Shown: positions 51,979 to 60,973, numbered from the stretch's first letter. The stretch: DNA of 64,000 bases from Amycolatopsis eburnea (GCF_003937945.1 NZ_RSEC01000053.1:1-64000); one strand, 5' to 3'. A program made the numbers and translations. Notes: generated by a model not told the origin, from the letters alone.

Positions 51979-52332
51979 AAGTCATTTCTTTCTGGGTAAT
52001 CAGCCATTCGGGTTTCTTTCGCCGGGGGACCCTACCGTTTCCGCTACTGCGCGCCAATAAGTACGCCAACGCTCGCAGCACTACTACACGATCGAGTGAA
52101 CCGAGACCGCGTTCGTAACAGAATTGCGTAACCAACGGAAAGCCGCGGTCATTGATCACCGGAACCGGGGAACCGAGGTTCACCATTCTCGGACGGCCGC
52201 GTGAAATGCCGCGACGCGGCCACGCCGGGACAGCGGGCGATCAGCGGCGCCGACGGCCGCCGTCCCGCGCCACCGCCGTCCGGCCGCCCGGCACCGAGGC
52301 CCCGCCACCCTCCGCGACGGAGCCCGAAGTCC
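51979..52332. other. intergenic region before the roadblock operon
   Basis: No supported gene lies in these 354 bases. The part next to the roadblock gene is clearly AT-richer than its surroundings (about 51979-52145) and is probably its promoter region. I could not fix the promoter boxes. A possible frame starting near 52186 encodes an unconvincing chain and is not called. Confidence 0.5.
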
Positions 52333-53568
52333 CTACGGCAGCGCGAAACCCAGTTCCCGCCCGCGCTCCCGCAGCTCCGCCCGCGTGTCGGGGTGCGCGA
52401 CCCGCTCGACGATCTGCCGGGCCTGGTCCCCGGCGTCGTGCCCCCAGATCGCCGCGACGCCCTGCTCGCTCACGAAGAAGCTGTGCTGGAACGAAGTCAC
52501 CGGCCCGGCCAGCCGCGGCACCACGGTCGAGACGTCCGCCTTGGGGTGCCACGACGGGAGCGCGATGATCGCCCGCCCGCCCGGGGAGTGCAGGGCGCCG
52601 ACCACGAAGTCCGTCTGGCCGCCGAAGCCCGAATGGATCGCGCCGCGGACCCGGCTCGCGTTGGCCTGCGCGTACAGGTCGACCTCCAGCGCGCTGTTCA
52701 CCGACACCAGCCGGCGCTGGCGGGCGATCACCGCGGGGTCGTTCGTCTTTTCCGTGCGCAGCAACCGCACCCGCGGGTTGCGGTCGACCCATTCGTACAG
52801 CTCCGCGCTGCCGAACACGAAGGACGCCGTCACCGGCTCGGCCGGGTCGAGGGCGCCCGCGCGGTCGAGCGCGAGGACGCCGTCGCTGAACATCTCCGAC
52901 CACACCGCGAGCCCGCGGCGGCCGGTCAGCGCGGCCAGCGTCGCGTCCGGGATCCCACCGATGCCCAGCTGCAGCGTCGCGCCGTCGGCGACCAGGCCGG
53001 CCACCCGCTCGCCGATCTCCCGGGCCGTGCCGCCCAGCGGCCGCGGCACCGGCGACCTGAGCGGTTCTTCGACCTCGAGCGCGTAGTCGATCTCGTCGAG
53101 CGGCAGCACGCCGTCGCCGTGCGTGAACGGCATGTGCGGGTTCACCTGCGCGAGCACCAGGCCGCCGCGGGCACGGGCGGCTTCGATCGCCGCGGGCAGG
53201 ATGTTGACCTCGGTGCCCAGCGACACCACGCCGCCGACCGGCACCGAGGTGTGCACCAGCACGACGTCGGGCGGCAGCGCCTGCTTGAGCAGCTGCGGCA
53301 CCAGCGACAGCCGGGACGGGAAGTAGCGCAGCCCGGCGCGGCCGCGCATCCCCGGCCCGACGAACGGGGTTTCGAGCACCACCCCCGGCCGGTCCGGCAG
53401 GCCGTCCTGCGCGTTCAGCGCGAACAGCCGGTACTCCGCGAGCGCCGCGTCGACGACGGCCAGCGCCCGCGCGGGCGTCGCGAAGTTCCCACTGACCACG
53501 ACCCGCGGCACCGGCGTGGGCACGCCCGCCAGCACCGCGCCCAGCTGCTCTTCCGAGAGAACCCGCAT
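52333..53568 (-). CDS. acetyl-CoA hydrolase/transferase family protein
   Basis: A 411-residue enzyme of the acetyl-CoA hydrolase/4-hydroxybutyrate CoA-transferase family. Two alpha/beta halves are seen; the second includes TLQLGIGGIPDATLAALTGR and VSVNSALEVDLYAQANASRV, where a conserved Glu forms the CoA thioester in relatives, and GFGGQTDFVVGALHSPGGRA. It moves CoA between acids. The ATG at 53568 begins just ahead of the first strand. It stands divergently from the sigma-factor gene. Confidence 0.87.
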   Translation of the reverse strand: MRVLSEEQLGAVLAGVPTPVPRVVVSGNFATPARALAVVDAALAEYRLFALNAQDGLPDRPGVVLETPFVGPGMRGRAGLRYFPSRLSLVPQLLKQALPPDVVLVHTSVPVGGVVSLGTEVNILPAAIEAARARGGLVLAQVNPHMPFTHGDGVLPLDEIDYALEVEEPLRSPVPRPLGGTAREIGERVAGLVADGATLQLGIGGIPDATLAALTGRRGLAVWSEMFSDGVLALDRAGALDPAEPVTASFVFGSAELYEWVDRNPRVRLLRTEKTNDPAVIARQRRLVSVNSALEVDLYAQANASRVRGAIHSGFGGQTDFVVGALHSPGGRAIIALPSWHPKADVSTVVPRLAGPVTSFQHSFFVSEQGVAAIWGHDAGDQARQIVERVAHPDTRAELRERGRELGFALP

Positions 53569-53812
53569 GCCGCCATCCGATCATGGTCCGCGCGTCGGCC
53601 CGGCACCGGCACCGCTTTTCCGCGAACGCGGTCCTGCCCCGGCACCGGCGACATCGACCGCAACCTCACCCTGGAAGCCGCGCCCGGCCACCCGGCGCGG
53701 CGTCCTCGAACGGGCGGCGGCCGGTTCGCGATCCACCACTGGGCGGGGTGAATCCTTTCGGCGGGACGCGCCCTCTTATGGGTGTCGTCGTCGAACCGGG
53801 AGGGAGTGCCGG

Positions 53813-54325
53813 ATGGGGTGGGTCAGCGAGCAGCTCGTGGAGGCCGCGCAAGGGGGTGACCTCGAGTCGCTCACCGCGGTGGTGCACGGGGCGCACCCGC
53901 ACGTGCGGCGCTTCGCCGACCACCTCTGCGCGTCGCCGCAGGACGCCGAGGACGCGGCCCAGGAGGCGCTGCTCGTCCTCTACCGCAAGATCGGCTCCCT
54001 GCGCGCGACGGCGGCGCTCGCCTCGTGGATGTTCCGGATCGTCCGGAACGAGTGCCTGCGCCGCGCCCGACGGGTCCTCGACACCGGTGCCGAACCCGAT
54101 CCCGGGCTCACGGAATCGGCCGAGGACGAAGCGCTGAAGCGGCTCGAAGCCGAGCGCGTCGCACGGGCGATCCAGGCCCTGCCGGACGTCCAGCGCCGCG
54201 TGCTCGTGATGCGCGACGTCCTGGGCCAACCGGGACGGGCGGTCGCGGATGCGCTCGGGCTCAGCACGGCGGCGATGAAGTCCCACCTGCACCGGGCCCG
54301 GACCGCGGTCCGGGCCCGGCTGTGA
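53813..54325 (+). CDS. ECF-type RNA polymerase sigma factor
   Basis: A 170-residue ECF sigma factor. Region 2 contains ASPQDAEDAAQEALLVLYRK and SWMFRIVRNECLRRAR; region 4 has ALPDVQRRVLVMRDVLGQPG and STAAMKSHLHRARTAVR. It starts at ATG 53813 after a GGGAGGGAG site. No anti-sigma factor is next to it; a peroxiredoxin gene follows in the same direction after 17 bases, suggesting an oxidative-stress unit. Confidence 0.88.
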   Translation: MGWVSEQLVEAAQGGDLESLTAVVHGAHPHVRRFADHLCASPQDAEDAAQEALLVLYRKIGSLRATAALASWMFRIVRNECLRRARRVLDTGAEPDPGLTESAEDEALKRLEAERVARAIQALPDVQRRVLVMRDVLGQPGRAVADALGLSTAAMKSHLHRARTAVRARL

Positions 54326-54342
54326 CCTCGAAAGGACAGCAC

Positions 54343-54798
54343 GTGCTCGAACCCGGAACCCCCGTCCCGCCCCTGGACCTCGAAGACACCGCGGGGCGCG
54401 CCGTCGACCTCGGCGGCCACGCGGTCCTGCTCTACTTCGTGCGCTCGACGACCTGCCCGGTCTGCCGCCGGCACGTCCGCGACCTCGCGGCCGACGCGGA
54501 GACGCTCGCGGCCGACGGCGTCCGCGTCGTCATCGCGGTCCCCGAAGACCGCGAGACGGCGGCCGCGTGGCGCGCGAAGCACGACGTCCCGTTCCCGGTC
54601 GTCACCGGCCGCCACGGCACGCCCCACGAGGCGGTCGGCCTCGGCAAGGCGGTGTTCGGCGCGCTGCAGCGGTCGGGCAGCGTCCTCGTCGACGCCGACG
54701 GCGTCGTCCGCCACGCCCACAGCGCGACCCTCCCGACCGGCAGCTACGACAAACCGGGCATCGCGGCGGCCGTCGCGGCCCTGCGGACCCGGGCTTAG
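54343..54798 (+). CDS. peroxiredoxin/AhpC-TSA family protein
   Basis: A 151-residue thioredoxin-fold protein. The peroxidatic motif is STTCPVCRRHVRDLA, with a C-x-x-C pair in the place of the usual T-x-x-C. The later SVLVDADGVVRHAHSATLPT is the closing beta unit. The start is GTG 54343 with AAAGGA 6 bases upstream; a GTG overlapping the sigma stop at 54322 is an alternative. Its stop lies in a 26-bp direct repeat that recurs at 54920-54945. Confidence 0.83.
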   Translation: MLEPGTPVPPLDLEDTAGRAVDLGGHAVLLYFVRSTTCPVCRRHVRDLAADAETLAADGVRVVIAVPEDRETAAAWRAKHDVPFPVVTGRHGTPHEAVGLGKAVFGALQRSGSVLVDADGVVRHAHSATLPTGSYDKPGIAAAVAALRTRA

Positions 54799-54945
54799 CG
54801 CAGCGGCTCAGCACCGGACCCGAGCGCCCCAATGTGGCGTTGGTTGCGTCAGACGCACCCAATGTGGCGTTCGGTGCGTCTGACGCACCGAACGCCACAT
54901 TGGGGCGCTTGAGCGGAACCGGACCCGGGCTTAGCGCAGCGGCTC
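54784..54945. repeat. palindromic element flanked by 26-bp direct repeats
   Basis: Identical 26-base sequences at 54784-54809 and 54920-54945 flank a 110-base insert. The insert contains two direct and one inverted copy of the CCAATGTGGCGTT family (also at 30187-30274), its arms being about 54859-54880 and 54882-54903. Each direct copy contains TTAG, which serves as stop for the peroxiredoxin (left) and for the divergent-facing luciferase-like gene (right, as TAA). This looks like insertion with target duplication. Confidence 0.8.
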
Positions 54946-55779
54946 GAGCGCCTTCGCCAGCGGCTCGAGCACCGCCGGGGTGTGCGGCGGCGGCAGGTAC
55001 ACGATCGCCAGGTCCAAGCCCACCTCGCCGAGTGCCTCCGCCTCGGCGGCGACCTTCGCGAAGTCGCCGTCGGGGCCGAGGCGGACGTGCGAGGACAGCG
55101 TGATCTCGGCCGGGTCGCGTCCGAGGTCCGCGCAGTGGGCGTGCAGGACGTCACGCTTGCGGGCGAATTCTTCGGGGGTGCCGCCGACGAAGTTCCAGTG
55201 CTGGGCGTACTTCGCCGTCGTGCGCAGCGTCCGCTTCTCCCCACTGCCGCCGATGCAGATCGGCGGGTGCGGCGTCTGCACGGCCTTCGGCTCGCAGCGG
55301 GCGTCGGTGAGCTGGTAGTGCTTGCCCTGGAACGTCGTGGTCTCCTGCGTCAGCAGCCCGACGAGGACCTCGCACGCCTCCTCGAACCGGTCGCTGCGCT
55401 CCTTGACCGTGCCCAGCTCCATGCCGTACGCACCCGACTCCTCCTCGTTCCAGCCCGCGCCGATGCCGATCTCGAGCCGGCCGCCGGAGACGATGTCGAG
55501 CGTCGCGGCCATGTTCGCCAGCAGCGCGGGGTGGCGGTAGTGGATGCCGCTGACCAGGGTGCCCACCCGGAGCCGCTTCGTCGCCTGCGCGAGCGCGGTC
55601 AGCGTCACCCAGCCTTCGAGGCACGGCCCGGTCGGGTCCGAGAAGATCGGGTAGAAGTGGTCGAACGTCCAGCCGGATTCGAACAGCTCGATCTCGTCGG
55701 CGGCCTGCCACACGGCGAGCATGTCCGCCCATTCGGTGTTCTGGGGCGAGGTCTTGATGGCGAATCGCATGATCTTCAT
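54931..55779 (-). CDS. LLM-class F420-dependent oxidoreductase, second copy
   Basis: A 282-residue TIM-barrel oxidoreductase of the F420-type luciferase-like family. Signature parts are FESGWTFDHFYPIF, LRVGTLVSGIHYRHPALLAN, LEIGIGAGWNEEESGAYGM and ICIGGSGEKRTLRTTAKYAQ. It probably uses F420; substrate unknown. ATG 55779 is chosen; the in-frame ATG at 55770 is equally possible. It is divergent from ligA. Its stop codon lies inside the right-hand 26-bp direct repeat. Confidence 0.87.
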   Translation of the reverse strand: MKIMRFAIKTSPQNTEWADMLAVWQAADEIELFESGWTFDHFYPIFSDPTGPCLEGWVTLTALAQATKRLRVGTLVSGIHYRHPALLANMAATLDIVSGGRLEIGIGAGWNEEESGAYGMELGTVKERSDRFEEACEVLVGLLTQETTTFQGKHYQLTDARCEPKAVQTPHPPICIGGSGEKRTLRTTAKYAQHWNFVGGTPEEFARKRDVLHAHCADLGRDPAEITLSSHVRLGPDGDFAKVAAEAEALGEVGLDLAIVYLPPPHTPAVLEPLAKALEPLR

Positions 55780-55845
55780 CGTAAGCCTGGAGCTCCTCCA
55801 GCACGGTCGGAGTTTTTGTCGGTGGTGCCCGGTAACGTCCTCCCC

Positions 55846-57837
55846 GTGAACGCTCAGGAACGCATCCAGGAACTCGCCGACCGCGTCGTGGCGCTGCGCG
55901 ACGCCTACTACCGGGGTTCGCCGCTGGTGGCGGACGCGGAGTACGACGCGGTCGAGGACGAGCTGCGGGGCCTGATCGAGGCGCACCCGGAACTGGCGCC
56001 CGACCCGAACCCGCTGGAGCAGGTCGGCGCGCCCGCGGTGCTGCACGCGCCGATCCGGCACTCGCGCCCGATGCTGTCGCTGGAGAAGGCGACCAAGCCC
56101 GAGCAGGTCGCCGCGTTCTTCGACCGCTTCCCCGGCCAGCCGGTCGTGGTCATGCCGAAGCTGGACGGCCTTTCGCTGGCCGTCGTCTACGAAAACGGCA
56201 GGCTGGCGCGCGCGGTCACCCGCGGCGACGGCACAACGGGTGACGACGTCACGGTGCTGGTGCGCGCGCTGACCGACGGCATCCCCGATCGGGTGGATGC
56301 GCCCGGCCGGGTCGAGGTCCGCGGCGAGGCCGTCATGCTGCGGTCGACGTTCGCCGCGTACAACACCGCGCACCCGGACAAGCCGCTGATCAACCCGCGC
56401 AACGCGGCCGCCGGCACGCTGCGCGCCAAGGATCCCGCGACGGTCGCCGAGCGGCGGCTGCGGTTCTTCGCCTTCGACCTGCACACCGACCCCGACAGCG
56501 CGGCCACCGACCTCGAGCGCGCGCTGGTGGCGCTCGGGTTCACCGCGGCCGACATGCGCCACTGCGCGGACGCGGAAGCCGCGCAGGCCGCCATCACCAC
56601 CATCGAGCAGCAGCGCAACGAGCTGGACTACGACCTCGACGGCGCCGTGCTGCGGCTGGCGGATCGGGACGCGTACGCCGCGGCCGGCACCCGGTCGAGC
56701 TCGCCGCGCGGCGCCCTGGCGTTCAAGTTCGCCGCCGAGGAGAAGACCACCGTGCTGGCCGATGTGGTCTGGGACGTCGGCAAGACCGGCAAGATCGCGC
56801 CGGTGGCCTGGCTGGAGCCGGTGTTCGTGGGCGGCACCACGGTCACCCGCGCGACACTGGCCAACCAGGAGGTGATCCGCGCCCGCGGCATCAAAATCGG
56901 CGACACCGTGCTGGTGCGCCGCGCCGGGGACGTCATCCCGTTCGTCGCCGGCGTGCTCGACGCGTCGAAGCGCACGGGCGCCGAGCGGGAGATCGTCCCG
57001 CCGGACGCCTGCCCGTCGTGCGGGCAGCCGCTGACCGAGCAGGGCAACAGCCGCGAACTGTTCTGCACCAACGTTTCCTGCCCCGCGCAGACCGTGCGCC
57101 GGCTGATCCACTGGGCGTCGCGGGCGGCGGCGGACATCGACGCCATCGGCGGGGTGTGGATCGAACGCCTGGCGGAGGCGGGAATCCTGGAGCACCCGTC
57201 GGACTTCTACGCGCTGACCAAGGAAAAGCTGCTGGAGTTCGACCGCGTCGGCGAGGTCTCGGCCACGCGGATGATCGAGTCGATCGACCGGAGCCGCGCG
57301 GTCGGCCTCCGCCGCGCGCTGATCGGGCTGGCGATCCCGATGGCGTCCGAAGGCACCGCGGCCCGCCTGTGCCGCGCGGGTTTCGGCTCGCTGGAAGACG
57401 TCGCGGACGCGGGCGAGGAAGGGCTCGTGGCGGTCGAGGACATCGGCCCGAAGGTGGCGGCGTCCCTGATCGAGCACCTCACCCGGCTGCGTCCCGAACT
57501 CGAACGGCTGAGGAAAGCGGGCGTCTCGCTGGACGTCCGCGAAGAGGACCTGCCGCCGGTGGTCGCGGCCGGCGCGCCCTTGGCGGGCAAGACGGTCGTG
57601 GTGACGGGCGCGATCAGCGACCCGCGTTCGGGCGAGAAGGTGCCCCGGCCGACGTTCCAGCGGCACTGCGAAAAGGCGGGCGCCACAACGGCTTCGTCGG
57701 TTTCGGCGAGCACGGACTTCCTCATCACCGGCGCCGACGTCGGGGCCAGCAAGCTGACGAAGGCGGAGAAACTCGGCGTCGAGGTCGTCGACCAGAGCGT
57801 CATCTGGGAGCAGCTGATCGGGGCGGGGATCGTGTAG
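55846..57837 (+). CDS. ligA: NAD-dependent DNA ligase (LigA-type), divergent
   Basis: A 663-residue NAD-dependent ligase. Domain Ia opens near YYRGSPLVADAEYD; the AMP-accepting Lys105 lies in MPKLDGLSLAV; the OB-fold region has AFKFAAEEKTTVLADVVWDV. A zinc finger with four cysteines (CPSCGQ to CTNVSCP) is near residues 388-412, followed by helix-hairpin-helix repeats and a C-terminal BRCT domain from about 585. The BRCT part (SGEKVPRPTFQRHCEKAGAT) differs from the usual housekeeping form, so this may be a second, specialised ligase. The start is GTG 55846. Confidence 0.88.
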   Translation: MNAQERIQELADRVVALRDAYYRGSPLVADAEYDAVEDELRGLIEAHPELAPDPNPLEQVGAPAVLHAPIRHSRPMLSLEKATKPEQVAAFFDRFPGQPVVVMPKLDGLSLAVVYENGRLARAVTRGDGTTGDDVTVLVRALTDGIPDRVDAPGRVEVRGEAVMLRSTFAAYNTAHPDKPLINPRNAAAGTLRAKDPATVAERRLRFFAFDLHTDPDSAATDLERALVALGFTAADMRHCADAEAAQAAITTIEQQRNELDYDLDGAVLRLADRDAYAAAGTRSSSPRGALAFKFAAEEKTTVLADVVWDVGKTGKIAPVAWLEPVFVGGTTVTRATLANQEVIRARGIKIGDTVLVRRAGDVIPFVAGVLDASKRTGAEREIVPPDACPSCGQPLTEQGNSRELFCTNVSCPAQTVRRLIHWASRAAADIDAIGGVWIERLAEAGILEHPSDFYALTKEKLLEFDRVGEVSATRMIESIDRSRAVGLRRALIGLAIPMASEGTAARLCRAGFGSLEDVADAGEEGLVAVEDIGPKVAASLIEHLTRLRPELERLRKAGVSLDVREEDLPPVVAAGAPLAGKTVVVTGAISDPRSGEKVPRPTFQRHCEKAGATTASSVSASTDFLITGADVGASKLTKAEKLGVEVVDQSVIWEQLIGAGIV

Positions 57838-57920
57838 CCGGGGGGTGGTCACCCGTCCGTGGCGGGCCGGGTGGGACGACACTGGGTGGGTCCATCGCCG
57901 CGTTCGGGAGGGAACCACCG

Positions 57921-58358
57921 ATGACGACCGACCCGCTGTTCGCCCGCCAGCTCGCCGTGCACGAGTTCCTCCTCGCGCGCGGCTGGCACCTCGCGGGCGG
58001 GCGCGACCCGGGCCGCGACCGCTTCGCCGACGACCCCACCGCCGGCTGGCACTACCCCGCCAGCTTCGGCGGGCAGCACATCAACGAGGTCGCGACGACG
58101 ACCCCGGTCCGCCTCCAGAGCTACTTCACGTTCGACGACAGCGGCACCGAGGTTTTCGCCGTGGTCGCGGCGGGCAACCTGCACGCCAACGGCTGCCCCG
58201 TCCACGACACGGCCGAGCGGTTCGTCCCCTTGACGCCGGACGGCGAGGCCGACCTCGACCGCATCGCGAGCCAGCTCGACGAACTCGAACCCGAGGCGGC
58301 CGCCCTCGACCCCCGCGCGGTGATCGAGTGCCTGTACTTCGGCCCCTGCCCGCGCTGA
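57921..58358 (+). CDS. hypothetical protein, 145 residues
   Basis: A 145-residue protein, unknown family. It is acidic and mixed alpha/beta, with no signal or membrane part; ASFGGQHINEVATTTPVRLQ and FTFDDSGTEVFAVVAAGNLH could be beta-strand pairs, and the end is helix plus ECLYFGPCPR. The ATG at 57921 has GGGAGG 8 bases upstream. It follows ligA by 83 bases. Confidence 0.65.
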   Translation: MTTDPLFARQLAVHEFLLARGWHLAGGRDPGRDRFADDPTAGWHYPASFGGQHINEVATTTPVRLQSYFTFDDSGTEVFAVVAAGNLHANGCPVHDTAERFVPLTPDGEADLDRIASQLDELEPEAAALDPRAVIECLYFGPCPR

Positions 58359-58362
58359 CCGG

Positions 58363-58533
58363 TCATCGCCGCCACCTGCGCCGCTCGGCGCCGGTGTACG
58401 CGCGCAGCAAGGCCGGCCGCTCCCGCGGTTCGCTGCCGCGCAGCGTCAGCGCCAGGCCGATGAGCCACGTCAGTGCCGAAACCGCGGGCACGGCGGCCGC
58501 GGCCAGCCCGACGTAGAGCACGTTGTGCGGCAT
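58363..58533 (-). CDS. small membrane protein, 56 residues
   Basis: A 56-residue peptide with one hydrophobic helix (about residues 4-32; VLYVGLAAAAVPAVSALTWL) and a basic C-terminal tail rich in Arg. ATG 58533 has GGGAGAA 5 bases upstream. It ends 4 bases from the hypothetical gene's end. No family is recognised; the signal-anchor and basic tail look real. Confidence 0.6.
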   Translation of the reverse strand: MPHNVLYVGLAAAAVPAVSALTWLIGLALTLRGSEPRERPALLRAYTGAERRRWRR

Positions 58534-58679
58534 GGGCGTTCTCCCCTCGTCCGGTGATCCACCCCGACCATGGCCCGGGCCGCCGTCGCCCGGGAAGGGG
58601 ACTTGCCACAAGAGGGACACGTCCTGACGAACCCGGTACAGTGCGTGCCAGGATTTGCCGGAGACGGGGAGGAAACCGG

Positions 58680-59096
58680 GTGCCGGACCCGTCGGCCGGG
58701 CCGCTCGAGCGGCTGTGCACCGAGCTGCGGGTGCTGCGCCGGAGCTCCGGCGATCCGAGCCTGCGGACCATCGCGAAAGCGACCGGCGCGTCCCACACCA
58801 CGATCGGGAACCTGCTGAACGGCACGAGCTGCCCGTCGTGGGAGGTGGTGTCCCGGATCGTCGGGCACCTCGGCGGCGACCCGGTCCGGTTCAAGAAGCT
58901 CTGGGTGGCGGTCCGCGACCTGAGCGACCCCCTGCCCGAGGCGGACGGCACCGGCGAAGAGCCCGTGCCGCGGCCGCTGATGAAACTGGACCGCTCGGTC
59001 GGCCCGCGCTCGGAGGTGCTGTGGATCTACGACCCGAACCTCGCCCGGCAGGTGCTCGAATCCTTCTTCCCCGCCTCGGAGGGCACCGATGACTGA
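58680..59096 (+). CDS. helix-turn-helix (XRE-like) protein
   Basis: A 138-residue DNA-binding protein. LERLCTELRVLRRSSGDPSL, then TIAKATGASHTTIGNLLNGT and WEVVSRIVGHLGGDPVRFKK, make up an XRE-like domain common at the N-terminus of large actinobacterial signal proteins. The rest is Pro/Glu-rich with a final helix. The start is GTG 58680 with GGAGG upstream. It overlaps the TPR-regulator gene by 8 bases, so the two work together. Confidence 0.8.
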   Translation: MPDPSAGPLERLCTELRVLRRSSGDPSLRTIAKATGASHTTIGNLLNGTSCPSWEVVSRIVGHLGGDPVRFKKLWVAVRDLSDPLPEADGTGEEPVPRPLMKLDRSVGPRSEVLWIYDPNLARQVLESFFPASEGTDD

Positions 59097-60669
59097 GCCG
59101 GCCGACGCGGCCGCCCTGGTGGACGCGGCCCTGCGCCGGGCCGGGGCGGGCGAGCGCGACGAGGCGCTGCGGCTGGCCGCCGAAGGCGCGCGCGCCTGCC
59201 TCGACGCGGCCGAACGGCTCGGCGGCGCGGGCCGCGTCGAGCCCGGCCTGCTGGTCACCCTGGGCATCGCGCTGCGGCTCGAACACGCCTACGGCGGCGA
59301 GCTCGCGAACCTCGAAGACGCCGTCGAGGCGCTCCGGGCGGGCGCCGCGGTCGTCACCGACCGGCCGCGGCGCGCGGCACTGCGGTCCGAACTCGGCGGC
59401 GCCCTGCTCATGTGGTTCCGCCTGCACGACGACCCGGCAGCGCTCGCCGAGGCGGTCGAGACCCTGCGCGACGCCCTCGGCGACCTGCCCGCGGAGTCCC
59501 CGCAGCGCCCGCAGGTGCTGTCCCAGCTCGCCGCCGCCCTGGTGGCGACGTACGAGCGTTCGGCCGAGCCGGCCGGTCTCGAAGAGGCGCTGGCCGTCCT
59601 GCGCCAGGCGATCGACGCCGCGCCCCCGGCCGCCCCGAACGACGAGGCGCTGGCCAACCTGGGCGCGCTCCTGCTGACCTGGGCGGGCTACCGCGACGAC
59701 GTCACCAGCGCCACCGAAGCGATCGACGTCCTCCGCCGGGCCGCGGCCCGCATCCCCGCCGACCGGCCGCAGCGCGCCCGGGTCCTGGCGAACCTCTCGG
59801 CCGCCCACCGGCTGCGCCACGAACGGGGCGGCGACCCGGCCGACCTCGACCAGGCGGTGTCCTTCGCCGGGGAAGCCCTCGCGGGAACACCGGAAGGCAC
59901 ACCGGAACACGCGGCCGTCGCCGCCGGCTACGACGCGGTCCTGCGCGCCCGGCACGAACTGTCCGGCGAGGCACCCGGCCGCCCGGCACCGCGGGCCCGC
60001 CCGGAGATCGTCGACGTCCTGCTCGCGACGGCCGACGACGACCTCGCCACCGCGATGACCGCCGCCCTCACCCGCTCCGGTTTCACAGTCCGGCGAGCGT
60101 CGTCCGGCGAAGACCTGTGCAACTCGCTCGACGACGCACGCGTGGTGGTGCTCGACAACCCGTACCTCTCCCCCGACGAGGCCGTCACGCTGCGGCAGCG
60201 CCGGACCGCCACCCCCCTCATCTTCCTCGTCGCCGACACAGTCGACGACCGCGTCCGCGCGCTGGCGCAAGGCGCGGACGACTACCTTGTCAAGCCCTTC
60301 GACGTGGCGGAACTACTGGCCCGCGTCCACGCCGTCGGCCGCCGAGCGGACCGAACAGCGACCCGGGGGACAATCGGCGTCCTGCGATTCGGCGAGGTCG
60401 AACTCGACCTCGACCGCCACGAGGCCCGCGTCGCCGGCCAGCCGGTTCCCCTGTCCCGCAAGGAGTTCGCCATCCTCGCCCTCCTGGCCCGCAAGCCGGG
60501 CCAGACGCTGTCCCGCGCGGAAATCCTCGCCGACGTCTGGGGCACCGCCGAGATGGCCACATCCCGCTCGCTCGACGTCCGCATGGCGACGCTGCGCGCG
60601 AAGCTGGGACGCCCCCAGCTCATCCAGTCGGTCCGCGGGATCGGATACCGGCTGTCACCCGACTACTGA
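59089..60669 (+). CDS. TPR-like/response-regulator fusion, OmpR-type
   Basis: A 526-residue fusion. The first ~295 residues are TPR-like helical repeats (LEDAVEALRAG, LAEAVETLRDAL, LEEALAVLRQAI, LDQAVSFAGEAL). A receiver domain (about 303-415) follows, with acidic residues ADDD and phospho-acceptor Asp356 in VVVLDNPYLS, Lys402 in YLVKPFD. An OmpR winged helix is last (425-526; FGEVELDLDRHEARV, SRKEFAILALLARKPGQTLS, VRGIGYRL). The receiver appears active. It could sense protein partners by the TPR part. No histidine kinase is adjacent. Confidence 0.87.
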   Translation: MTEPADAAALVDAALRRAGAGERDEALRLAAEGARACLDAAERLGGAGRVEPGLLVTLGIALRLEHAYGGELANLEDAVEALRAGAAVVTDRPRRAALRSELGGALLMWFRLHDDPAALAEAVETLRDALGDLPAESPQRPQVLSQLAAALVATYERSAEPAGLEEALAVLRQAIDAAPPAAPNDEALANLGALLLTWAGYRDDVTSATEAIDVLRRAAARIPADRPQRARVLANLSAAHRLRHERGGDPADLDQAVSFAGEALAGTPEGTPEHAAVAAGYDAVLRARHELSGEAPGRPAPRARPEIVDVLLATADDDLATAMTAALTRSGFTVRRASSGEDLCNSLDDARVVVLDNPYLSPDEAVTLRQRRTATPLIFLVADTVDDRVRALAQGADDYLVKPFDVAELLARVHAVGRRADRTATRGTIGVLRFGEVELDLDRHEARVAGQPVPLSRKEFAILALLARKPGQTLSRAEILADVWGTAEMATSRSLDVRMATLRAKLGRPQLIQSVRGIGYRLSPDY

Positions 60670-60729
60670 TGGCTAGCCAACAACCGCAATCCCGGCAGCC
60701 GGCAACGCAAGCCGACCACGACGTCACCA

Positions 60730-60852
60730 GACCTCCCCCGCCCTCCTCCCCAGCCTTCCTTTCAGCCGACGGCCGGGTTTGTCAAGGCACGCTTTCCCGC
60801 CTTGACAAACCCGGGCGGCGGCTGAAAATCCAACCGGAGGGCGGGGGAGGTC
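60730..60852. repeat. long nested inverted repeat
   Basis: The outer arms at 60730-60746 and 60836-60852 are exact 17-bp reverse complements. Within them TTTCAGCCG pairs with CGGCTGAAA, then CGGGTTTGTCAAGG with CCTTGACAAACCCG, around a 9-10 base loop. The whole may fold to a broken hairpin of about 120 bases after the response-regulator gene. Confidence 0.75.
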
Positions 60853-60908
60853 GGACCCGCTTCCTTGCGCGGGGCAGAAAAGAATGTCCTCACCGGACGG
60901 GCAGGCTC

Positions 60909-60973
60909 CGGGATGACCACGGGTTTCGCGGCCATCTCCCGTCTGAGACGTGGGCCGCTGGGTGGTCATCCCG
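60909..60973. repeat. 12-bp inverted repeat
   Basis: CGGGATGACCAC at 60909-60920 is complementary to GTGGTCATCCCG at 60962-60973, with a second short GCGGCC/GGCCGC pairing within. A third copy, direct to the first, lies in the tetR 3' end (from about 61085). Confidence 0.65.

Noticed and set aside
51979..52186. An upstream extension of the roadblock gene or a separate small gene starting near 52186
   Set aside because: A stop lies two codons before the TTG start of the first roadblock gene, and the other frame gives an unconvincing chain that runs into it out of frame.
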